Both the position numbers and the translations under genes were made by a program. Under the pieces are notes generated by a model. The model saw only the letters and a list, made by a program, of their open reading frames with translations. It made no database searches and was not told the origin of the DNA. From Thalassiosira profunda (taxonomy: Eukaryota; Bacillariophyta; Thalassiosirophyceae; Thalassiosirales; Thalassiosiraceae), in contig JALLAP010000907.1 in the NCBI GenBank assembly GCA_036939355.1, positions 1 to 12,595 on the forward strand: a DNA stretch of 12,595 nt. Direction: 5' to 3'. Shown piece by piece: positions 1-7,454 of this stretch. Each line of letters starts with the position of its first letter. Positions within the stretch are counted from its first letter, which is position 1.

Positions 1-1057
1 GGGTGTCCTTGGGCAGTGTCTGTCGAATGGTCGTTTCCGCAGCATCTGCTCGAGATGTTCCGTTGGGAGAGGCGCGTGGCAATCGTACGTTCATCCGCTT
101 CATTTTGACGACGCCTTCCGCCCACGAGTCCTCCGTCGGCGGTCCCAGCACTTCCGTCATTTTTGTCAGCTGATCCAGCTCGCTCGAGCCCGGGAAGAGC
201 GGCCGCAGGCTGTGCATCTCGGCGAGAATCAATCCGAGTGCGAACAGGTCGATGGGTTTCCCATATGATGGGCAGTGGAGAATGACTTCCGGTGCTCGAT
301 ACCATCGGGTGCTCACGTAATACGTGAGCTGAGCCCTCGATGCCTGGGCGCGACGCGCGAGGCCAAAGTCGCCGACCTTCGCCGTGGCGCCGCTCACGAG
401 GATGTTCTCGGGCTGGAAGGAGAGGAGATGTTGTTAGCTCGGCTGATACATAGTAAGCAATGCATGCGATGCACGTTTACTCTCACTTTGATATCCCGGT
501 GAACGTATCCCTGCTCGTGGATGTAGGACAATCCCGACAGGATCTGCCGCACGAACGATCGAATCCGCTCGTTCGTCAACCGCTCGGGCTTGCCCGCCTT
601 TCTCTCCTCGAGGCACGCTTTCGTCAGCTCGTACAGCGAACCGTCGGGCATGTACTCAAAGACGAAGTAAAGATTGTCGTCCCGCTCTCGAATCACCTCG
701 TGGATGGGCACAATGCTGAAGTTAGGGAGCAATGTGTGAGCATGTGAAGCAAGAAAGCATTTCAAATAGGAGCACAGCTCACTGCGGGTGCGCCATGTTG
801 CGGAGGCTTTGGACCTCGCGGAGGTCGACGCACGCCTTCCACGTCTTGAACGTTTTCTTGATGTGCTTGATGGCGACCTGCACGCCAAATGAATTGAGAC
901 GTCGCGGGAGCCCGTGTACGACAATGACTTTTCTCTTGCGTCATAAATAAAAACGCGTATCGACACTCACCACCTCGCCGCTCCCCTTCCGCGCGGCCTT
1001 CAGCACCCGGCCGAAGGAGCCATCGCCCAGCTCTCCACACAGCGTGTATCTATCCAT
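1..1057 (-). CDS. RCK-family (MAK/ICK/MOK-like) Ser/Thr protein kinase, 3' part outside window
   Basis: Four exons are visible: complement of 971-1057, 783-877, 487-715 and 1-412. The introns are GT-AG, of 93, 67 and 74 nt. The first 274 residues are seen and the C-terminus lies beyond the left edge. The ATG at 1057 directly precedes the glycine-rich loop (GELGDGSFGRV). Further marks are VAIK (Lys33), HRDIKPEN (catalytic Asp135), DFGLAR (152-157), and an activation loop LTYYVSTRWYRAPEV with a T-Y-Y dual phosphorylation motif (Thr167/Tyr169). PIDLFALGLILAEM and RPLFPGSSELDQL are typical of the CMGC group and closest to the MAK/ICK/MOK branch. Known members limit ciliary or flagellar length and intraflagellar transport, so a cilium role is inferred. 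Assignment between the three subfamilies cannot be made here, and the catalytic residues look intact. Confidence 0.9.
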
Positions 1058-1684
1058 CGCGGGGCGTATGCGGGTCAATATCGCTCCCCAATGCGATTCC
1101 CCTGCTCGCGATTGACGACGCCGAGCGCCCTCGACGATACGCGGGCGCGGGCGGCTGGATATTCGCTCAGCGGCCGTCGATGCCCACCCAGCAGATTCCG
1201 CTGGATTCTACGCAATCCGCGGGCGGCGGCGATCGTCGGTTCTGGCGGTTGTCGGCTAGCGGGAGAGTGGGGGCTCGTCTCCTGCTTTGCGCTTTGCTCT
1301 TTCTTTTCCCTCTACCCTACGTACCCCGTATTTTAGCTCTCTACCCTCCTTCTCCGCTTTGTACCCCGCCGCCTCCTCAGGGCAAAGATCTGCTCTTACC
1401 CCCTTGCAACCACCAGCACCGCCGACCACATGGGAGCACGGCAACTCAAACATTCAGCGCCATTTTGCAAGAGTAGGGCATGTCCTGTGTTATCGCTTTT
1501 AATGTACATTTCCCCTCGCTTCCAATAGCTCAACGTTGCCCCTGCCTCCCCCGATTTGTTGCAGCTTTCCAGTCCACCCCTGAAGCTTTCCTATCCTGCA
1601 CCACACAACTGCGCTGCAGAATTGCTCCCTTTCCCACCACTCACAAACCAGTGGATTGCAGTTGCATTTCATCACCCCCCTCAT
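1058..1684. promoter_or_regulatory. Intergenic spacer holding the kinase promoter and HIG1-gene 3' flank
   Basis: I found no convincing gene in this 627-nt stretch. On the plus strand it is pyrimidine-rich from about 1280 to 1360 and again from about 1660 to 1740, so the transcribed strand of the kinase leader is purine-rich. Two similar blocks (TCTACCCT followed by GTACCCC) lie at 1311-1327 and about 1339-1367. No clear TATA box is seen. The region must contain the kinase 5' UTR and promoter because the kinase start codon abuts it. Confidence 0.4.
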
Positions 1685-2291
1685 TCACTTCTCCTCCCTC
1701 TCCTCTTTCCCCTTTCCGCCCCCCACCCCGTACCCCTGCTCGCTCGGGACCGCCATCCCCGGGGCCAAGTCGAACGTGAACGCGTTCATCCCCGCGTAGC
1801 CAATGAAGATCATGAGGGTGGCGAATTGACTCCCGACGCGCAGCCGCATCATCTTTTGGGATTTGGCCGGATCGCGGTTGTAGAAGGAGCGGATGCCGGA
1901 GCCGAGGAAGTAGGCGGTGGCGAGGCATCCTATCGGCACCAGGGGCTCGGCTTTGAACTGCGCCGATTGTTGTTGCATTTGTCGTTGTGTGGTTCATGTG
2001 AGGGATGATAGTCAGAATATAAGTTGTGCATCAATCGATCCGGCCGCGGCGGAAGAAGACGGAGCATTTGCAATAGCCAGCATCCAATTAACGCACCTTC
2101 CGATACAGCTTCTCGTCGAACGTCTCCGGCCGCATCAACTGCGGCATCGGCCGCGGGGGCACGATCGGTGCTCTGGCGTTGCTGTTGGTCAGCGAAGGAT
2201 CTATGGGAGCGTTTCCGCCGGGCTCGAAGGCCGAGCTGGCGTCGTCCTTGGCGGCCTCGCAGGCCGCCGGCGTGCTGTACTGTGCTCCCAT
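1685..2291 (-). CDS. HIG1-domain (hypoxia-induced, Rcf1/HIGD-like) mitochondrial inner-membrane protein
   Basis: Two exons, complement of 2097-2291 and 1685-1957, are joined in phase 0 across a 139-nt GT-AG intron and give 155 residues. Residues 1-60 are low-complexity and rich in Pro, Ala and Asn. The HIG1 domain follows: EKLYRK then FKAEPLVPIG across the splice, a first hydrophobic helix (CLATAYFLGSGI), a loop with QKMMRLRVGSQ matching the conserved HIG1 loop, and a second helix (FATLMIFIGYAGM). The tail is Gly/Lys/Glu-rich. Family members associate with respiratory complexes III and IV and promote cytochrome oxidase or supercomplex assembly. The start at 2291 was preferred over an upstream in-frame start because the extension looks like leader sequence. 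The mature N-terminus MGAQYS also fits a weak myristoylation pattern. Confidence 0.88.
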
Positions 2292-2733
2292 TGCGGATTG
2301 CAGTTCGTGGGGATGAATGGGCGAGGCGGAGAGAAGCAACGGAGAGGGGGAGCAAAGCGTGCAAAGCGGAACCTGCCTCTCTAGCTCCGGCCAAGTCAGC
2401 GGCTGAATCACGTGTGATCGTGAGCGTGACTTCTCCAATAACTATTATGGCTTTCCAACACGGGGAATCGTGCTCACGAAAGTAACGCGTGACCCCGGTA
2501 AAAATGGTAGGGGTTCCTTTGCACGTAGGCAGTGACTCCATCCCCGATTTTCAAGCAGCGTCGGCTGGCCGGCCGCCTCCGCCCGCCTCGTAGTGTGGCC
2601 TCCAGAGGGCATGGGAGGAGCGCAGAGCTCATAAAACGCCGTCGGCGATGCCTCGGCATCGATAGATCCGATAGTGTCTCTGACGCGGAGCAAATTTGGC
2701 GCTGCCTGTCCACATCACGTGCACGCGCATATC
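2292..2733. promoter_or_regulatory. Divergent promoter region between HIG1 gene and LPMO-chitinase gene
   Basis: The two genes start on opposite sides of this 442-nt stretch, so both promoters must lie here. Visible elements are CACGTG E/G-box palindromes at 2409-2414 and 2716-2721, a CCAAT box in plus orientation at 2435-2439, and an ATAAAA-type sequence at 2630-2636. No coding region is supported; the one open frame continuing upstream of the LPMO signal peptide begins with GTG, not ATG. Confidence 0.5.
2630..2636 (+). promoter_or_regulatory. TATA-like element upstream of the LPMO-chitinase gene
   Basis: The sequence CATAAAA lies 98 nt before the start codon at 2734, at a plausible distance for a core promoter with a short leader. 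It is the only AT-rich TATA-like sequence in the last 150 nt before the gene. It could be chance. Confidence 0.25.
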
Positions 2734-2753
2734 ATGTGCTCGACATCATTGCA
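2731..2753 (+). repeat. Dispersed short element, copy A (spans the LPMO start codon)
   Basis: This 23-nt sequence consists of ATCATGTGCTC, a G, then ACATCATTGCA. Without that G it is identical to 11295-11316 in an intron of another gene. A weaker relative lies on the minus strand at 729-747 in a kinase intron. Here it includes the start codon of the LPMO-chitinase gene. Confidence 0.55.
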
Positions 2754-5700
2754 ACTCGCCGTCACCCTCGTGCTCCTGGCATGCCTCCTCCACCCCGCCC
2801 GCGGGCACGGCTACCTCTCCTCGCCTAGATCGCGCAACCTCCTCGCCTTCCAGGAGACGGACTGGTCGTCCCAATCGCCCGCCACGCCGGAGCCGGAGAC
2901 TTGTCCCCACTGCATCAACCGGGGCGGCACGTTGGCGCGATGCGGGCTGATCGAGGATCCGCAGGGCATTCGGAACTACGACTCTCCGAAGAACGTTCTG
3001 GGCGGGCCGATGCCCCCGATGATCCAGGCGACGTATACGCAGGGCCAGGAGGTGGTGCTGGACGTGTCGTTGACGGCGCATCACAGTGAGTACTACCTCT
3101 TTTGATGCACTCTATTGCAATCGTTTGATACCGCTCCCGCTCAATCTTCTCTTGCGCCGTTCGCATCGTGATATGATTGCAGAGGGCCACTTTGTGTTCT
3201 CGGCGTGTCCAATCTCCTATGGACAGGTGGCGTCGCAGGCGTGCTTTGATCAATACAAATTGACGTTCGTAGAAGACATGCTGCACGGAGCGAACGCGGA
3301 TCCTAACTTCCCCGAACGGGCCTACCTCGCCCCGGTGAGCCAGGTCGATTACCAGCCCGACATAACTTCGAATCAGTCGGTGATGAACTTCTCGTTCAAG
3401 ATGCGGTTGCCGGAGGATCTGTACGGCGATTTGGTGCTCATCCAGTGGTGAGTGGTGGAATGCGTGGATTACGTGCCGAGCTTGGTTTGGGATGCACACG
3501 CTCTGATGCAATCGATGCATTTCTACTATCGTCAGGTACTACCTGACAGCCAACAGCTGCTACCACCCAGGATACCAGCAGTACAACTGGCCTGCGGGGT
3601 GGGGCGGCGCCACCTCTTCCATGCCCTGCGTCAGCGTCAGCCCCGACGGTACCGGGGCTCCAGAACAATTCTGGANGCGGCGCCACCTCTTCCATGCCCT
3701 GCGTCAGCGTCAGCCCCGACGGTACCGGGGCTCCAGAACAATTCTGGAATTGCGCTGAGGTCAGGATCCTCCAGAACAATGCAAGCCCTAGCCCTCCGGC
3801 CCCGACGCCCGCAAGCGGACCCTCTCCCGCGGACACGTCGTCGGGGATAGCGATACCCGTCGGCCTGTCGTCGCAGGGCAATGGCAACGGCAACGGCAAC
3901 CGGCCTTCCTCGGCAGGGAGCCACGGCAAGACCATCGTTGGCTACTATGCCAGTTGGCAATGGTACGACAGGAACAAGAAGGGGGCGCCGGAAAACATGG
4001 ACTTCACGAAGGTGCAGAGAGGTAGGCCGTTTTGTGTGTTGCGTTGTATGTCGCCTCTTGCAATCGAGCTCATCCTCTTGTTTCTTCTCATGGCCACAGT
4101 GAATTTTGCATTCTTTCAGATAAACGAGCAAGGAGACATGTGGGGTACCGATTCCTGGGGTGTGAGTTTATGCGTGTGGTTGCCTTTTACGCCTTCGTTG
4201 CATAAAAGCTAATGCAACGCTTGATTTGATTTGCCCAAAACAGGATCCGAACGTCCTGTTTGGCCCGTACAACTGGAACCCCAGCGAAGGGTCGAAGGCG
4301 CACTGCTCGTGGGACAGCCCGCGAATGAAGAACTGCAAGCATCACGACTACGAGAAGGGCCTTATTCACCTGGTCCATGCAGCGGGCGCCGAGATCTACC
4401 CCAGCCTCGGTGGCTGGACGCTCTCTGATCCGTTCCCGGCCATGGCCGCGAGCGCCACAGCCAGGGCAACATTCGCCCAAAACTGCGTTGATTTGATTAT
4501 CGATTATGGCTTCGATGGTGAGTGCTGCAGTGCCGTTGTATCGTCTGATTTCGGCTGTTCGACCTTCTAAGTTCGTTTCGCGTACAGGCATTGACATCGA
4601 TTGGGAGTATCCTGGCTTTCCGGATCATTCGGGGACGCCGCAAGACAGGGACAACTTCAAACTTCTGCTGGACGATGTCCGAGTAAAGCTCGACGAGCTT
4701 GGCAGGCAGACGGGTAAATTTTATGGATTGACTGCGGCACTGCCCTGCGGTCCGAGGCACATTGCGAACCTGGACATTGCACATGTTGCGAACACCCTGA
4801 GCGAGCTCAACCTCATGACGTACGGTACGTTGTGTCCTCGTCTTTGCGCCTCTAATTACTACACGATCTTATTGTGCCTCGCTGTTGCATTCCTCGCGAG
4901 AAGACTTCCACGGGGCGTTCTCTGCGACTACCGGGATCAACGCGCCTCTCTACCATCAGGGCTGGGGCGAAGAGGACTTCGACGTGCACAGCTGCGTCGA
5001 AAACTGGCTGGCAGGGGGCGGCAATCGAGACAAGATCAGTGAGTGACGCTCAGAACAGCTGTTGATACGCAGGCGTGCCCAAACTCTCACGCTTCTTCTA
5101 CTTCTCTCATCCCCATTCAAAGACATTGGATTGCCATTCTATGGAAGGAGTTTCGCCGGAGCAACTGGTCTGAACGAACCTCACAAAGGAGCGGATCAAG
5201 GAGCTTGGGGCATCGACGATGGTGAGCAGATGTGGCGTTGTTTCACATTGCATTGAGACGAGGACACACGCTAACGTTGCTCCTCTGGTTTGCAGGAACG
5301 CCACAATACTTCAACATCATGGCCAAGCTGCCATCCATGACGTCTATCTGGGACAAGCAGACGTGGACACCCTATGCTTACTTCGAAAATGGGGGTCTTG
5401 TCTCCTACGACGACGAAAATGGTAAGGTCTCGTCTTGTTACACCCCTCTATAAACCGAGGCGTTGCTGACGTTACCAATGCGTTGCCTCTTTCGTAGCCA
5501 TTTGTGCCAAGGTTCAATACGCACAAGAGCACAACCTCGGTGGATTCATCATCTGGGAACTGTCCGGAGATCTCATGGAAGATCTTTCAACGCCACTTCT
5601 AGACGTTACCAACAAAAAGCTCCTCGACCCGACATTCAACTGCGGAGAGCCTGGCTATTATCCGGAGGCGACAAGCCCGCAGCCAGGCCCAACGCCTGTC

Positions 5701-7290
5701 ACGCCAGGAGCGTTGTTTCCCACGACTCCCGTTGCAATGCCTCCTTCCTCACCTGGTACGTTCCCTTCGTTGGTCTCAATCTTAGCGCAAACAACAACTT
5801 CCTCAACATCTGCGTTTGCGACGACATTCACAACGACCTCCCAACCTCCCCCACCTTCGACAAATGCTTCTCCTTCCGCTATGGGTACCTCTTCCACAAC
5901 CACTACAATCCCATCTCCTTCACCTTCAACCACTGAAACGTTCGCCACCACTGCCACGGTTGCCACCCAATCCATCTCCCCAACGACTCATTCTGCAGTC
6001 GCTCCCTACCCAAACAACCCGAGCCCGAGCTCTCCATTTAAGCCGGCACATGCGAACAATCAGCCTACGCATGACCAGCAAATGTTTATCGAATGCGGCC
6101 CTACGCAAGGATCGTTCGACGTCGAAGAATCAAAGCCGCTGGATCTGTCGTTTCGCTACGAGCTCCACAGAGATAGTGATGCATCGTTGGAAGATGCCAC
6201 TGCCGAGTTCAGGCGCTCATTAATGGACAGTATTGCTGGCCGGCTGCAATGCACTGGATCAGTGAGCGTTGGACGCAGACTGCAGCGCAGCTCCCTCGAA
6301 GCCAGCCGAGAAAATGTCATGGCAATTCAATCGGCGCCGACGGGCTTATCGCCAGATCCCTGCTCGATTGAAGTCGTTATATCCAACGCTGAATGCCACG
6401 CAGCGGTCGAGTCTTTGATTGTTCACGTCCGGAAGGACACTTCTGACGCAGTCGCGAGGGACATTGCAGAGAATCTCCTCTTCTTCGTGCGCACCCAGAT
6501 GGCTGCCGGAGCTTACGAATCGGACAGTGTCAAGCGAGTTATTTACATTGACCGTGTTCGACCGCAGGAGACTAACATGGCGTCGTCGAACACGAACATA
6601 GAGTCGCAGCCACAAGCCGAGGGAGGCAACAGCTCATCGGCAGTCGCAATTGTGTTGGGCTTGATTGTCGTCGTACTGTTTGGCGCGCTTCTGTTCTTAG
6701 TTGTGTCCAGGAGAAGGAGGCGGGATAAATCTCGCGATTCCGCTGAAGAGGAAGCAGGCGAGGAGAGTGGCGAACGTGCTGGGTCAGAAGCAACCACCTC
6801 GCCAGCGTCGGCTACAGAAATGACGACTGAAGAGGTTGTGGCGAGGGCTTTGGTTACTGATGAGGCGTGGAAAAAGGCGCTGAATACGTACGCAGGGACG
6901 TCGTCGCAGTTGAGCGTTAGCACAGACGAGGTGCCTGGCGCTGGTTCTGCTTCTGCTGACCCTCCAGCCAAGACAACCATCGGTGACATTGAAATGGGGA
7001 ACGACGAGGCCGATCCATCGCTGGAGGATCGCGACCAAATGGCTGCTGGCAATGTCTCTGAGTCCAAAGATACCACTGTGCATGGAGGCGACCACGATGA
7101 AGCTGAAGCGGATGAAGGAAAAGAAGTGATGATCGATACCGCGGATGGATGCGAACAGCACGACGACGTCGAAGACGCTGGCTTGTCCTCTGACGGCGAC
7201 TCATACGATGCCTTTGAGGCACCTGCGAAATCGCCAGACGAGGAAAATGGGCACGAGAAGATAGCCGCTGCTGCGGACGACCTGGATTAA
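2734..7290 (+). CDS. Membrane-anchored LPMO-GH18 chitinase fusion protein
   Basis: Ten exons: 2734-3085, 3183-3447, 3536-4021 (includes the gap artefact), 4100-4161, 4244-4517, 4588-4824, 4904-5038, 5123-5221, 5296-5421 and 5498-7290. All introns are GT-AG (70-97 nt) and every phase closes; after removal of the 73 extra nt the protein is 1251 residues. Residues 1-24 are a signal peptide. The mature chain starts at His25 (HGYLSSPRSRN), as a copper histidine brace requires; His117 in AHHKGHF is the likely second ligand, and the LPMO module ends at about 260 (FWNCAEVRI). A Pro/Gly/Asn/Ser linker leads to a GH18 module (about 312-700) with DGIDIDWEYP (455-463, acid Glu462), LMTYDFHG and GGFIIWELSGD. 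Next come a Thr/Ser/Pro-rich stalk (about 706-855), a Cys-containing module (867-1010), a TM helix (1036-1058) followed by RRRRR, and an acidic tail of about 190 residues. Predicted role: surface chitin oxidation and hydrolysis, for wall remodelling or feeding. The LPMO family is uncertain (AA10/AA15-like). Confidence 0.9.
3604..3748. repeat. Assembly gap (N at 3676) flanked by an exact 72-nt direct repeat
   Basis: Bases 3604-3675 and 3677-3748 are identical and separated by a single N. Kept as written, the 73 extra bases shift the reading frame inside the LPMO module. With one copy removed, exon 3 reads straight through SSMPCVSVSPDG and NCAEVRI. This is best explained as two contig ends that overlap but were joined as a gap. 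Confidence 0.93.
3877..3900 (+). repeat. Hexanucleotide microsatellite in the LPMO-chitinase linker
   Basis: Four tandem GGCAAY units encode Gly-Asn repeats in the flexible linker between the LPMO and GH18 modules. Length variation here would change linker length in steps of two residues. Confidence 0.85.
4196..4219 (+). other. Hairpin inside intron 4 of the LPMO-chitinase gene
   Basis: Arms CGTTGCAT (4196-4203) and ATGCAACG (4212-4219) are perfectly complementary over 8 bp. The 8-nt loop and its edge include GCTAAT, which resembles a branch point. The intron runs 4162-4243. Confidence 0.5.
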
Positions 7291-7454
7291 CGATGAACAA
7301 GCTGGTGTCTTGCTTTGTCTGGCCAAGGAAGAAGAGTCAAACAACGTTGTGATCAATGCAGATTTACTAAAAGTATGAAATGATGCAGTATACGATCTCT
7401 CCCCTCGCTCCTCTCTGACATGAGAGAGGCGCTTCATCTGTTGTGTGTGCACAA
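7291..7454. other. Convergent 3' flank of the LPMO-chitinase and Smr genes
   Basis: Both neighbouring genes end into this 164-nt stretch, so it holds both 3' UTRs or their overlap. I see no exact AATAAA in the sense direction for either gene within it. There is a CTCTC-rich patch around 7396-7417. Confidence 0.5.

Larger units (their letters stand above)
3116..4066 (+). repeat. Octamer TGCAATCG in three successive introns (3116-3123, 3507-3514, 4059-4066)
   Basis: The same octamer occurs once in each of the first three introns of the LPMO-chitinase gene, at 30, 59 and 37 nt from the donor. Most other introns in the window carry related TTGC/GCAA-containing sequences. The variable distance from the splice sites argues against a core splice signal. 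Confidence 0.45.

Noticed and set aside
394..966. Long minus-strand open frame through the kinase region
   Set aside because: It reads through introns 1 and 2 and only joins true exon sequence in part; the spliced model restores all kinase motifs.
1556..2384. Plus-strand open frames of about 150 codons opposite the HIG1 gene
   Set aside because: They are antisense shadows with no recognisable domains, while the minus strand encodes a clear HIG1 protein.
2292..2438. N-terminal extension of the HIG1 protein
   Set aside because: The 49 extra codons have no resemblance to a presequence and lie in promoter-like sequence with a CACGTG box.
2674..2733. In-frame upstream extension of the LPMO-chitinase protein
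   Set aside because: The extension begins with GTG and would bury the signal peptide; ATG at 2734 gives a clean signal peptide directly before the mature His.
3604..3748. A genuine tandem duplication or minisatellite in the LPMO module
   Set aside because: An N lies exactly between the copies, the frame breaks, and a second gap has the same 72-nt layout.
5760..5795. A possible extra short intron in the Ser/Thr-rich stalk
   Set aside because: GT and AG ends exist but the interval would be about 30 nt, far below the shortest intron here, and the frame is open without it.
2734..7290. Two separate genes, an LPMO and a chitinase
   Set aside because: The LPMO end, linker and GH18 start are in one uninterrupted exon with no stop codon or promoter-like sequence between them.
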